Source: Paraflavitalea soli (GTDB taxonomy: Bacteria > Bacteroidota > Bacteroidia > Chitinophagales > Chitinophagaceae). Taken from it: a stretch of DNA of 64,000 nt. Of this stretch, positions 52,605 through 62,070 are shown piece after piece. The position numbers were made by a program, and so were the translations under genes. The first letter of the stretch is position 1; every line of letters starts with the position of its first letter. The stretch covers positions 996,546-1,060,545 of the forward strand of contig NZ_CP032157.1 of NCBI RefSeq assembly GCF_003555545.1. The letters are read 5' to 3'. The notes under the pieces were generated by a model that was not told the DNA's origin, ran no database searches, and saw only the letters and a program-made list of their open reading frames with translations.

Positions 52605-52979
52605 ATGAGTTCAAACAACAAGGGCGGTCGGGATCCTGTCCATGACAACATCCTCAAGATCGCAGTAGCCCGTGAGTATCTAAGTAGTGATCTGGGCTAT
52701 ATGAAATTGGCTATCAAGTATGGTCTTCCTGGTCCAAGTACAGTCCGGCATTTTGTAAAATGGTATAAGGCAAACTATCCCACGGGAGAAATACCACCTG
52801 TCCAGCCGACACAACAATCGCAGCAGCCTGCCACAACCAGTGAAGTAGAAGAACTCAGAAAGCAATTACAACAGGCCAATCTCAAAGTAGCAGCCTGGGA
52901 AATGTTACTTGAAAATGCCGGTAAGGAGCTGGGAGTGGACATTGTAAAAAAGTTTGGTACCAAACAGTCCGGCAAGTGA
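52605..52979 (+). CDS. IS3-family transposase OrfA
   Basis: The 124-residue protein is the helix-turn-helix and leucine-zipper subunit. Its N-terminal part (VAREYLSSDLGYMKLAIKYGLPGPSTVRHFVKWY) is a winged or tri-helical DNA-binding fold, then a Gln/Pro linker and a coiled coil (SEVEELRKQLQQANLKVAAWEMLLENAG). Its stop TGA overlaps the OrfB start (GTGA). Complete and apparently functional. Confidence 0.9.
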   Translation: MSSNNKGGRDPVHDNILKIAVAREYLSSDLGYMKLAIKYGLPGPSTVRHFVKWYKANYPTGEIPPVQPTQQSQQPATTSEVEELRKQLQQANLKVAAWEMLLENAGKELGVDIVKKFGTKQSGK

Positions 52980-53887
52980 AACAGCACTATCCTCAGGCAG
53001 CGATAGGCACACTTTGCGCATTGTTTGGTAAAACAAGGCAGGCTTATTATGAACATGGATGGCAGGCGGCCAACGGGCAGTTGCGGGAAGAACTTGTATT
53101 GGACCTGGCAACACAAGCACGCAAAGTCTTAAAGAAAGAAGGCGCTGTAAAATTACTGGGCTCTCTGCGACCAGCCCTGCAGTCCCATAACATCACAATG
53201 GGCAGGGACCGGTTCTTTAAACTACTCAGAAAGCATAACATGCTGCAAAAGCGTAAAAAGAACCATGCCCGTACCACCTGGTCGGACCACCCTTATCGAA
53301 AATGGCCCAACCTGATCAAAGGGCTGGAAGCACTAAAGCCCCAGCAACAGTGGGTGAGTGATATTACCTATCTGCGTACCGAAAAGGGCTTTTCGTACCT
53401 CTCATTGATAACCGATGCCTACTCCAGAAAGATAGTCGGTTATCATGTAAGTCAGAACCTGCGGGTCCGGGGATGCCTTATAGCCCTGAACAAAGCTATA
53501 AGGTCCTTAAAAGACTATGTACCCCAAAGCCTTATCCACCACTCTGACAGAGGAATACAATACTGCTGTGACCAGTATGTAAATGTTTTACAAACTAATC
53601 AGATCCGCATCAGTATGACCCAGACAGGCAGCCCCTATGAAAATCCGGTAGCAGAAAGGGTAAATGGAATACTTAAAACTGAACTGGACCTGGATGGAAC
53701 ATTTGAAGGCTATAGCCAGGCAATAGCAGCTACCCATAAGGCCATTGACCGCTATAACAGGCTGCGCCAACATATGAGCTGTGATAACCTTACACCTGAT
53801 CAGGCACATCTGAGAGAGGGAAAATTGAAAAAAAGATGGAAAACCAGAAAACGAAAAACAAAACCAGATGACCAACTAAATACTTAA
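52976..53887 (+). CDS. IS3-family transposase OrfB (integrase)
   Basis: The 303-residue protein starts at a GTG overlapping the OrfA stop and has the rve-type integrase core: an N-terminal HTH_21 region, then WVSDITYL (first Asp), HHSDRGIQYC (second Asp), and NPVAERVNGILKTE (Glu). These fit the DDE triad with the ~35-residue D-E spacing. In this group OrfB is translated by coupling, or by frameshift as OrfAB. No frame disruption is visible, so the element may be active. Confidence 0.92.
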   Translation: MKQHYPQAAIGTLCALFGKTRQAYYEHGWQAANGQLREELVLDLATQARKVLKKEGAVKLLGSLRPALQSHNITMGRDRFFKLLRKHNMLQKRKKNHARTTWSDHPYRKWPNLIKGLEALKPQQQWVSDITYLRTEKGFSYLSLITDAYSRKIVGYHVSQNLRVRGCLIALNKAIRSLKDYVPQSLIHHSDRGIQYCCDQYVNVLQTNQIRISMTQTGSPYENPVAERVNGILKTELDLDGTFEGYSQAIAATHKAIDRYNRLRQHMSCDNLTPDQAHLREGKLKKRWKTRKRKTKPDDQLNT

Positions 53888-53968
53888 CCTGTAAAGCGAT
53901 ATCCGTATTATTGCCTAAGCATGTAAAGTAAAAACCGTATTGACCTGCCCAACTGTAAGGTTTTTTCA

Positions 53969-54310
53969 GTACAAGACAAGTGCATCGGTTAGAAAGCTTT
54001 AACCCTGGATAGAGCTTGCATAAAGCATTGTTAAATCACTGCTCCTGCTATGCTGAAAAGACAGCCTTCGACAGAAGGATTTGGATCAAATGAAAGAAAA
54101 CTCTACTTTTGCTGTAGACTATGAGTATAATGAATCTTAGCGGTAACTATAATGGCATCGATAAAACAAGCAGCTACATGCGTGCCTGCTGTTGCTCATA
54201 TATGAACTATGACGAGATACATTGATTGACAGGAGACAGATACATACTATAATATATAATAGTCCCCGGTTCAATATCCGGGGACTTTTCTTTTAAGGAA
54301 TTATTGGTAC
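53969..54310. other. Leader-like stretch before the broken metN
   Basis: No gene is visible. It contains an intrinsic terminator (54261-54294) 17 bases before the metN start codon. I looked for a SAM riboswitch core (CTTATCnAGAG...GGCAACC) and did not find it. The left 50 bases abut the IS and may be rearranged. Confidence 0.45.
54261..54294 (+). terminator. Terminator immediately upstream of the metN start
   Basis: AGTCCCCGG and CCGGGGACT form a 9-bp stem with an 8-base loop, followed by TTTCTTTT. Its position just before metN is that of an attenuator. The TTCAATA loop resembles a tRNA T-loop but lacks the rest of a tRNA. Confidence 0.75.
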
Positions 54311-55086
54311 ATGATCCAGATACGACATATTTCTAAAACATTCCGGCAACGACATCAGTCTTTCAAAGCCTTGATGATATCAGCCTCGATATTGCAGAGG
54401 GTGAGATTGTTGGTATTATCGGTAGTTCAGGAGCAGGTAAAAGCACGCTCATCCACTGTGTGAACCTGCTGGAGAAGCCTGATGGCGGACAGAGGCAACG
54501 GGTGGCCATTGCCAGGGCATTGGCCAATGATCCGCACCTGCTGCTCTGCGATGAAGCTACCAGCGCGCTGGACCCGGCTACCACACAGTCGATCTTACAA
54601 TTGCTCCGGGATATCAATCAACGCCTCCGGATCACGATCCTGCTGATCACACATGAAATGGAAGTGGTGAAAGCCATCTGCCACCATATAGCGGTCATTG
54701 ACCATGTGAAACTGGTAGCAAAAGGTACCTTGACACAATTGCTTACAGAAAACAAACATCCAATACTCCAACAATTTATCAATACAGACAGTATGACAAT
54801 ACCTCCGGAACTATTTATTCAGCTGAAGCATGACCAGGCGGAAGGGCTTACCCCACTCATAGAACTGGAATTGACGGGCAATATTTCCTTCGATGAACTG
54901 GTCGATACAGTATACAATCAATTGCACATTCCCCATAAGCTGATCAAAGCAGATGTTGAATATGTAGGCAAAGCAAGCTTCGGTAAGTTGTTGCTGCATT
55001 TGCAGGGAACAGCGGTTGATAACGATAAGGCTGTTCAGTATTTCAATCAGCGTAAAATAAAAAATAGCATTAAGGGATATGTTTGA
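54311..55086 (+). pseudogene. metN: metN, methionine ABC transporter ATPase, broken
   Basis: From ATG 54311 the MetN N terminus reads MIQIRHISKTFRQRHQSFKAL, then a one-base loss near 54373 shifts the frame (the expected GAT GAT ATC appears one base early). The new frame has Walker A SSGAGKST and NLLEKPD, then jumps to GGQRQRVAIARAL: about 85 residues (Q-loop to the signature's first two residues) are missing. The rest, Walker B LLCDEATSALD, H-loop THEMEV and the C-terminal NIL domain ending in GYV, is intact. metI and metQ are not present. The protein cannot work as an ATPase. Confidence 0.88.
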
Positions 55087-55133
55087 TTCCAACACTAAGG
55101 GTGGCGCCGTGAAGGGCTGGTAATATGTTGGAG

Positions 55134-55164
55134 CGGGCAGTATACTTAACAAGGATACTGCCCG
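55134..55164. terminator. Hairpin between convergent metN pseudogene and the PVC-type gene
   Basis: CGGGCAGTAT pairs with ATACTGCCCG (10 bp) around an 11-base loop. A CTTTATTT tract follows on the plus strand. Confidence 0.7.
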
Positions 55165-55170
55165 TCAACT

Positions 55171-58100
55171 TTATTTATCTTTCTTCAACTCTGCCAGGAA
55201 ACTCACCACATCCCTGATCTCTTTTTTGGACAAGAGGTACCTCATTTCGGGCATGCTCGAAGCGGCATCTGTACGGCTGGCCACATCGGCTTTGGATATT
55301 ACCTCATTGGGCTTGTCGCCGATCTTCAACATAATACTGGTACTGTTCTCTCCATTTAGAATGCCGGATATGGTCTTGCCATTTTTCAGTTTCAATATCA
55401 CTGTTCCAAAGCCCGGTGCCAACCTGGCGCTTGGCTTTACCAATGCTTCCAGCAATTGTTGCCGCGTTAACCTGTCGGCTACGCCATTTAAACGGGGACC
55501 TGCATTGCCACCATAGTCGTCATAGGAATGACAGCGGATACATTGCGCTGTTTGGTTGGAGTAAAATATCCTTCTGCCTTTGTTGGGATCGCCACCATTC
55601 AGGCTGCCGGCATAAGCGGCGGTGAGTGTGTCGGACGATAATCCCGTGCTTATCTTTTTGTATTTAGCAGCCAGTTCCGCAGAACGGGTGCTGTCGATGG
55701 CTTCCGCCAGTTCCAGATAGATATTGGTAGACAGTTTGCCGGCTGCCATCTTGCCCAGCAGATCGTCCAGCGGCTTTTGCGCATATTGCACCGGTAGGTT
55801 GCCCAGGGTTAACAAAGCGGCCTGCTGTTCTTCCGTTGTTTTAGTATTGATCACCTCGGTGAGCAGAGAAACCATCAGGTCTTTGGATATATTCATTTTA
55901 GCGATCAGGTCGATGCCGGCAATACGCACCGCTTTTTCCTTATCGGCAATGGCCAGTTTAATGGCATCGCCTATTTGTGCATATCCCAACGAGGCCAACG
56001 CTTTCAGTGACTGTGCTCTTACCGTAGGTTCTTTGTCAGTTTTTAAAAGGGTCATCAATACGGGAGCTCCCTGTTGGATGCCCAACTTACTCACGGCCTT
56101 TACAGCACTTAACCTTACGGTGGCATCTTTGTTAGTCAATAACATGGTCAAGGCATCACCCGTTTTTAGTCTTACTTCGTCAGCGTTTCTTTCGATGACG
56201 CCGCGGTACCTTCCATCCACCCTGTCTACCACCGAAGGCTTTACCCAGGTACTTAAGGCATCGATGGCTTCAGCCCTCATTTTAGCGGGCGCTTCTTCCT
56301 TAGCCGCAAAACCCACTAATAACTCTATAGCCTGTGGGGTACCCACCCGGAGATTGGCATTGATACAACGTCTTAAAAGCGCTTCATTGGTAAAATGGGT
56401 TGTTGCCAATAAATTGCCCAGCGCGGGTAATGCTCCTTTAATAGAAAGATCGTCATTGATGGCGCGTGCGGCTTCGGTTACAATAAATTCATCGGCATCA
56501 TCCAGGAAAGCGGTAATACCAGCATGTTCCATTCTGCGTAGGGCCACCACCGCTGCGATCCTTACGGCACGCGAAGTATCTTTTGACAGGTTGATGACCG
56601 GGTCTGCCTTTCCGATCCTCGCCAATGCCAGGCTGCCGGCATGACGGATGTATACATCTTCATCGTTGTTGCTGCGCAGCAAATCGATCAATGGGTTGAT
56701 GGCTGGTTCCCAGGCGATCCTTCCCAATGCCTCTGCAGCAAAGAACCGGGCCCGGCTATACGTATCCTTTAATAAGGGAATGAGTTGATCACCTGCTTCC
56801 CGGTACTTCATATCCCCCAGCCATTTGGCTGCCTGTGCCCTGATCTCAGGGTCATTGTCCTTCAACAAAGGCAGCAGGGATTGTGCATACTTTTTATCTT
56901 TTCTGGCCAGTTGGCTAAGGCCCCAGATAGCATGTACCCGTGCCAGTTGGTTTCCCGTTTGTGCCAGGGCTTTTTTAAAGGCCTCTTCTCCGTCGGCACC
57001 CCGGTTCGCCAATTCAAATTGAGCTTTCAGCCTTACCTGTTTGTCTGCATTTGTAAGCAAACCACCTAACTCATCCGTTTTCTTGTTGGTGAAATCGGCA
57101 GCCAGCAGGGCCTTGGTCTGCTGACGCTCCGCAAAGGCTGCTCCCCGTTTATCATCTAATTTCCATATGCGTCCATAGCTATGCGTTCCCCATCCATCGA
57201 TCCAGTCGGCAATGTATAAGGCGCCATCCGGACCAAAATCAAGGCCGGTAGGTAATATGCCGCCTACTACCAGCGTATCGCCGCCCAGTGAAAAACCGGC
57301 GCCTTTGGCATTTAGTTTAAATCCATAGACACCTGATTGGGCAGGATTGCCTACAAACTTGGCAATAAAGAAAGTATTCTTAAAAGCCGGGCTTAAAGCA
57401 GTACCGGGGTTGTAGACCATACCTGCCGGGCCACTTACATAATTGGCGATACAGGGAACGATGTAGGCGGCCTGTCCTTCAAACCGGGGTTTCCACATCT
57501 TCTCATCCATCCATACCTTGTACGTATTGTTGAGCGGATCACGGTATTTGCCATATTGCCAGTTGCTCCTCCATCCTGCATCAGAGCCATTCACGAGGTA
57601 GACAAGTCTTTCTTCTTCACCGGCATGATCGCCGTCGTTGTCTTCGCTGATCAGGTTGCCATAATCGTCAAAAACAAACTCATGGGTATTGCGAAGGCCA
57701 TGGGCGAATATCTCAAAATCACTTCCATCGGGATTGCTCCTGGCAATAACACCGCAGTTGGGATATTCCCATCTTTTACCTGTTTGGTCTACGCCATTAA
57801 AGCCGATATCTCCGATCTGCCAGTAGATCCTGCCATCGGGTCCCATTTCAACACCCGACATACCATGACCACTAAAGCCGATATGGATGCCATAGCCATG
57901 GGAAATAGAAGTTTTCTCATCCACAAGGCCATCGCCGTCTTTATCCTTCATTCTCCACAGGTCGGGGCCTACGGCCACAAACAAGGCATCAGGCGTTTTT
58001 AAAACACCTCCAGCTACATCTGTTACTTCATCGTGAAAATCGTCTACCACCAATTGTGTTTGATCGGCCACGCCGTCACCATCGGTATCCCGTAAGCGGT

Positions 58101-58605
58101 ATACATTGTCTTTTTCCACCGTCATATCCCGCCAGTCATGCGAGCTATCGCCATTTAGGTCTGCCAGCCAGGTATTCTTCTTGCTGTTCTCAGGAGCCAG
58201 GTATTTATGCAGGAAAGCACGTTTGTCTTCAATAGATTGTAACTGTATGGATGGGATCTCCCAGTCCTGGTGCCCACGGATATCGAACTCAGAATTCTTT
58301 TGCCGGTTGGTCGTCGTATAATACAGGCTGCCATCGTCATCAATATCGATGGCAATGGGAGAGATCACAAGCGAATCAACGCCCCAAAGCTTCAAATTAA
58401 GGTTGGTATCGGTGATGGCGGGTTTAAAGACCGAATCTACAGCGGCCGCCATCCGGGCAGCTTTGGCAGGTTCCAATTGTTTAATGCGTTTGTCGGCAGG
58501 GGAGGAAGGTTCCTGCTTGCAGGAAGAAAGCAATGCCATACAAAAGGAAAAAACCAATAATGAATACGATTGCCGGGGCTTTAAAGCAAGAGTTAGTGTG
58601 ATCAT
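55171..58605 (-). CDS. PVC-type dehydrogenase/HEAT-repeat/cytochrome c lipoprotein
   Basis: The 1144-residue protein has a lipoprotein signal (MALLSSCKQE, Cys ~29). Residues ~40-480 are a membrane-bound dehydrogenase-type propeller with calcium-binding loops DTDGDGVADQ and DKDGDGLVDE and DNDGDHAGEE. Residues ~520-980 are HEAT repeats (EIRAQAAKWLGDMK-type units). The end (about 1000-1140) is a cytochrome c domain with the heme site CIRCH at 1022-1026 and a Met ligand candidate in MPEM. This fused form is well known in Planctomycetes/Verrucomicrobia and Bacteroidota and is thought to oxidise sugars or sugar acids. It is 120 bases downstream of the GH127 gene on the same strand. Confidence 0.85.
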   Translation of the reverse strand: MITLTLALKPRQSYSLLVFSFCMALLSSCKQEPSSPADKRIKQLEPAKAARMAAAVDSVFKPAITDTNLNLKLWGVDSLVISPIAIDIDDDGSLYYTTTNRQKNSEFDIRGHQDWEIPSIQLQSIEDKRAFLHKYLAPENSKKNTWLADLNGDSSHDWRDMTVEKDNVYRLRDTDGDGVADQTQLVVDDFHDEVTDVAGGVLKTPDALFVAVGPDLWRMKDKDGDGLVDEKTSISHGYGIHIGFSGHGMSGVEMGPDGRIYWQIGDIGFNGVDQTGKRWEYPNCGVIARSNPDGSDFEIFAHGLRNTHEFVFDDYGNLISEDNDGDHAGEEERLVYLVNGSDAGWRSNWQYGKYRDPLNNTYKVWMDEKMWKPRFEGQAAYIVPCIANYVSGPAGMVYNPGTALSPAFKNTFFIAKFVGNPAQSGVYGFKLNAKGAGFSLGGDTLVVGGILPTGLDFGPDGALYIADWIDGWGTHSYGRIWKLDDKRGAAFAERQQTKALLAADFTNKKTDELGGLLTNADKQVRLKAQFELANRGADGEEAFKKALAQTGNQLARVHAIWGLSQLARKDKKYAQSLLPLLKDNDPEIRAQAAKWLGDMKYREAGDQLIPLLKDTYSRARFFAAEALGRIAWEPAINPLIDLLRSNNDEDVYIRHAGSLALARIGKADPVINLSKDTSRAVRIAAVVALRRMEHAGITAFLDDADEFIVTEAARAINDDLSIKGALPALGNLLATTHFTNEALLRRCINANLRVGTPQAIELLVGFAAKEEAPAKMRAEAIDALSTWVKPSVVDRVDGRYRGVIERNADEVRLKTGDALTMLLTNKDATVRLSAVKAVSKLGIQQGAPVLMTLLKTDKEPTVRAQSLKALASLGYAQIGDAIKLAIADKEKAVRIAGIDLIAKMNISKDLMVSLLTEVINTKTTEEQQAALLTLGNLPVQYAQKPLDDLLGKMAAGKLSTNIYLELAEAIDSTRSAELAAKYKKISTGLSSDTLTAAYAGSLNGGDPNKGRRIFYSNQTAQCIRCHSYDDYGGNAGPRLNGVADRLTRQQLLEALVKPSARLAPGFGTVILKLKNGKTISGILNGENSTSIMLKIGDKPNEVISKADVASRTDAASSMPEMRYLLSKKEIRDVVSFLAELKKDK

Positions 58606-58725
58606 GACACTAAAAATATTCCATTTTTCGATACCAACCGTCCCATTGGTACCGGCTCGTTCAGCTTTTTATCCTAACGACTGTTTGTTGAATAGTGCCT
58701 ACATGTTTAGTTCACAATACTGGGT

Positions 58726-61700
58726 CTATTTTAATTTAACATCCAGGTATACAGAATGGCGCCCGTATGATTCATAAAATGGTTTGAAAACAACGTCATC
58801 GATGGTGAATTGCAACTGCCGGGGATCACCTTTAATTGACTTACTGATGTCTTCAGCATCCAGGGTTACTTTACGCCATTCTTTTCTTGCTTCCGGCTCC
58901 TGGGCAGCCAGCAACACCGGTCCGTAAAACAGGCTGGCGATATTCTGCTGGTCCATTACGGGATCGAGGTGGAAATGGAACGGCATTTTCAATTCTACGA
59001 TATCGCCATCTTTCCATGTACGGCTTATTTTCAGGTAGCTGCCCGGTTTGGCTTGCAGCTTTTGTTCTTTGCCGTTGATCTTCACAAAGAATCCTTTGGT
59101 AGCCCAGCCTGGCACCCGCACATGAAGATCAAATTTTCCGCTGCCCTTGATCGTCAGACGCGTATTGTCTTCATTGGGGAAATTGGTGGTTTGCTCTACC
59201 GTTACCTTACGTTCTGTCCACTCCAGTGTAGACGGTATGTAAAGATTCACATACAGCGACTGGTCATCCTTGCTCTTGAAGTAAATGGAGTTTTGCAGCT
59301 TGGTGCTGCTTTCAATGGCTGTACCGTTGCAGCAGGTAAAGCCTGTCATATTGGGATTGCCAAATTGCTTGGTAGATCCTGGTCTGAGTGGTACGTGATA
59401 GGTGTTGGCAGGACTATTTTCGGCTACAGAAGCCAGGATATGGTTGTACAAAGAGCGCTCGTAATAGTCCATGTAGGCTGCTTTCTGGTCGAAGAGAAAC
59501 AGGTCGCTGGTCAGTTTAAGCATATTGTACGTGGCGCAGGTTTCATTCTGTCCACCGGAAGAGAAGCCGTTTTCATACAGTGTGCCGGGCTCACTGATAA
59601 AACATTCCGCATTGTTGGGATTGCGGGCGCCTGCAACACCTCCAATGCTGTACATATAATCGTTGACCATCTTATACCAGAAGTTATCGGCAATTTTGTA
59701 ATACTCAGGGTTGTTGGTAGCCCGGTATGTTTCGATGCTTCCCACTACCTGGGGTATGTGCTGGTTGGCATGCAGGCCACGGAATAGGTCTACATTTTTA
59801 GCCAGTCCATGGGAATGTTTTGTATCGCCATAGAATACCCTGATATTATCAAATAGTTGGGCGGTCTTCAGGTGATGGGGGTTGCCGGTAATCCGGTACA
59901 TGCGGGCCATGGCCTCATTCATGCCGCCAAACTCCCCGGCTATATAGGTGTTCCACATCTTGATAAGCGTATCTGTTGGTACTTTGCTCAGGCGGGCATA
60001 TACCCAATCGCCCATGCCGGAAGCAATGTCCAACGCTTTTTTATTACCGCTCACTTCATATACATCCATTAAGCCGGCGAGTATCTTGTGCAGTGTATAA
60101 TAGGGCGCCCAGATCTGGTTCTTCTGTCCGCCGTATTTGGCGCCATTTTCCAGCATGATAAACTGATCGGGAGGATAAGCGCTGATGAATCCGGTACCCC
60201 AGTTCGCATAATCCGTACGGATGCCTGCATCACTCAGGTCTGAATCATAGGCCGTTTTTCCAGGACCAAAGGGCACCGCCGCAGGGTCAGACACATGTGC
60301 GCCGCCTGCTGTTGACGCCTTTCCGGATAATTGTGATAATTCATACAGGGTATTGACCATTACCTCCATTTTGCCGGAGAAATTGGCTTGCAGGGCCTTG
60401 TCATATCCCGTACTGGCATAGGCCTGTGCAATGGCGGTAAGGTAGTGACCGGTAGCATGTCCCCTTAATTTGGTGTCCTTACTGTCCCATACACCCAAAG
60501 GTTTTGCTCCTTCGGGTTGTGGCTGGCCAAAAGCATGGCGGAACATATAAAGAAAAGAGTTGGGATCGGTCTTCGCCAATGTCAGTACAAACTTATCGCG
60601 ATTCTGGATGAATTGGGATGGTTGACCATCGGCGTCGTTTTTCAGCGATACCTGGTCCAGATGAAAGGCCTGCAGCTTTAAAACCGGCGTAGTTGATTTG
60701 GAGGACTCCTTTATAGTAACTATCGCCCTGGGTTGAAAATTCGTTCCTGCCACACGCCCGGTAACGGTATAGGTTCCCGGTTTAAGTACAGCTGTATTGT
60801 CTACAGCAGCGGGCCATACCACCCGTACTTTAGGACCCTTGCCTTTCATGGCATCTTTGTAGGTGCCGTCTACATAACTGGGGAACCGTGGCAGATCACC
60901 TACGGCTGTTTCCACTTTCACATCGGATACTCCGACTAAATAAGTATTATACAGTTGCGCTTCGGTAGGTGAGAAGCGGGGGAGGGTATCCTCGGCGCGC
61001 CTGCCCGTCGTATTGACCGAACCCTGGTTGATGCCTCTGCGGGAATTGCTATAGATTCCGGCTACCTGGTTGCTGCTCAGGGGAACACGGTAAATACGGA
61101 AATCACGTATCAGGGCATTGAGATTGGGGTCGCCCGGTGTTAATGATTTTCCGATGTACAGCAGTTTTTCCCCCGGCTGCTGACCGAATACCGCTGTCAG
61201 CTCTTTGGGAATATCGCTGGCTTCGCCTGCTTGCTTACTATCTACATAGGTAGTGATGGATTTTGATGGAATGTCGATCACGATAGCGAGGTGCACCCAT
61301 TTATTGGCTTCTATTGCCGGTGAAACCGCTCCCTTTTTATCAGTTTTTTCTGCTGTTATCAGCGCCTGGTAACCTTCCTGTCCTGTGGTGCCAACCGGGG
61401 CGGCAAAAAAATGTTTGCTGGCATCCTTTCCGAAATCAAAGAAACGTTGGCCAGGTTGAGTAGAGCGCAGGAATATCCATCCTGATATGCTGAGTGATTC
61501 CAGGTCTGTTAAGGCTTCTGCAGGGAGTGTGATAAAAGCATTGTTATCTCCAGAGAGGGACAATACCTTGCCAAACCGGTTGTCGTTGACAAAGCTGGCT
61601 TCGCCTTGAAATTTGCCGTGTAAATTATTCCGGGACCAGTCTTTCAGGTCTCCATTAAAGACATAACGCGCGATCATGCCGGTTTCTCCGATCCCATCCA

Positions 61701-61797
61701 GTATCTGGTCACCGCTTTGTGCCTGAGTGGTGTTAACACCCTGGATCAAAACAACTGTCAATAAGACAACACGCAAGAGTACGCTGTTCATTTTCAT
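58726..61797 (-). CDS. GH127 beta-L-arabinofuranosidase-like enzyme with N-terminal LamG
   Basis: The 1023-residue protein has a signal peptide, an N-terminal concanavalin/LamG domain (about 35-255), an Ig-like linker near 270-370, then the GH127 (DUF1680) alpha/alpha barrel (about 380-890). The Zn and nucleophile site of GH127 is present: Glu and Cys in NETCA (E752, C754) and the CC of FTCCNG (C822, C823), matching the Glu-Cys-Cys-Cys set of the characterised Bifidobacterium enzyme. The enzyme removes beta-L-arabinofuranose from plant glycoproteins or arabinan. It is the likely first gene of a unit with the cytochrome lipoprotein. Confidence 0.9.
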   Translation of the reverse strand: MKMNSVLLRVVLLTVVLIQGVNTTQAQSGDQILDGIGETGMIARYVFNGDLKDWSRNNLHGKFQGEASFVNDNRFGKVLSLSGDNNAFITLPAEALTDLESLSISGWIFLRSTQPGQRFFDFGKDASKHFFAAPVGTTGQEGYQALITAEKTDKKGAVSPAIEANKWVHLAIVIDIPSKSITTYVDSKQAGEASDIPKELTAVFGQQPGEKLLYIGKSLTPGDPNLNALIRDFRIYRVPLSSNQVAGIYSNSRRGINQGSVNTTGRRAEDTLPRFSPTEAQLYNTYLVGVSDVKVETAVGDLPRFPSYVDGTYKDAMKGKGPKVRVVWPAAVDNTAVLKPGTYTVTGRVAGTNFQPRAIVTIKESSKSTTPVLKLQAFHLDQVSLKNDADGQPSQFIQNRDKFVLTLAKTDPNSFLYMFRHAFGQPQPEGAKPLGVWDSKDTKLRGHATGHYLTAIAQAYASTGYDKALQANFSGKMEVMVNTLYELSQLSGKASTAGGAHVSDPAAVPFGPGKTAYDSDLSDAGIRTDYANWGTGFISAYPPDQFIMLENGAKYGGQKNQIWAPYYTLHKILAGLMDVYEVSGNKKALDIASGMGDWVYARLSKVPTDTLIKMWNTYIAGEFGGMNEAMARMYRITGNPHHLKTAQLFDNIRVFYGDTKHSHGLAKNVDLFRGLHANQHIPQVVGSIETYRATNNPEYYKIADNFWYKMVNDYMYSIGGVAGARNPNNAECFISEPGTLYENGFSSGGQNETCATYNMLKLTSDLFLFDQKAAYMDYYERSLYNHILASVAENSPANTYHVPLRPGSTKQFGNPNMTGFTCCNGTAIESSTKLQNSIYFKSKDDQSLYVNLYIPSTLEWTERKVTVEQTTNFPNEDNTRLTIKGSGKFDLHVRVPGWATKGFFVKINGKEQKLQAKPGSYLKISRTWKDGDIVELKMPFHFHLDPVMDQQNIASLFYGPVLLAAQEPEARKEWRKVTLDAEDISKSIKGDPRQLQFTIDDVVFKPFYESYGRHSVYLDVKLK

Positions 61798-62070
61798 ATT
61801 TAAATCGTTTTCAACAGTAACCTTGTATCTACTAGTTTACAAGATCATATTTTGGAATAACTATATGCCAGGATAAGGGGTAAAATTCCGGATAAAACTA
61901 TGAACAATCTGTGTGTCACTATAAGTCTATTTTAACTAATAATGACATGATATTAACTGGTATCCCGAAAGAAAACTATACACTTACCAGGGCAGATATT
62001 TAGTAAAATAATGGAAATACAGTATCTTCCTGTTATGCACCCCTTCGATTTTACCCGGTTACCGCTCATT

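Larger units (their letters stand above)
52549..53968 (+). mobile_element. IS3-family insertion sequence, 1420 bp
   Basis: Imperfect terminal inverted repeats start TGAAATCTCCTTACA on the left (52549) and TGAAAAAACCTTACA on the right (complement, ending 53968), 12 of 15 matching, then a gap and GGGNAG. Ends are TG...CA as in IS3 elements. It contains OrfA and OrfB. I see no direct target duplication: the left flank is GTTCC and the right flank GTACA, so one flank may have been altered after insertion. Confidence 0.8.

Noticed and set aside
53969-54260. SAM-I riboswitch upstream of metN
   Set aside because: The conserved core (CTTATC...GGCAACC) was looked for and not found.
54261-54286. tRNA-like T-arm (GGTTCAATA)
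   Set aside because: The loop has one base too many and no acceptor, D- or anticodon arm is present; it is a terminator hairpin.
55724-56644. 306-codon frame opposite the HEAT-repeat region
   Set aside because: Arises from the antisense of Ala/Leu-rich helices; no motifs and fully inside a well-supported gene.
58969-59787. 272-codon frame opposite the GH127 gene
   Set aside because: Inside the catalytic domain of GH127, whose zinc site is clear on the other strand.
58726-61797. Polysaccharide utilisation locus around GH127
   Set aside because: No SusC or SusD homologue, no sensor or sigma/anti-sigma pair in the neighbourhood.
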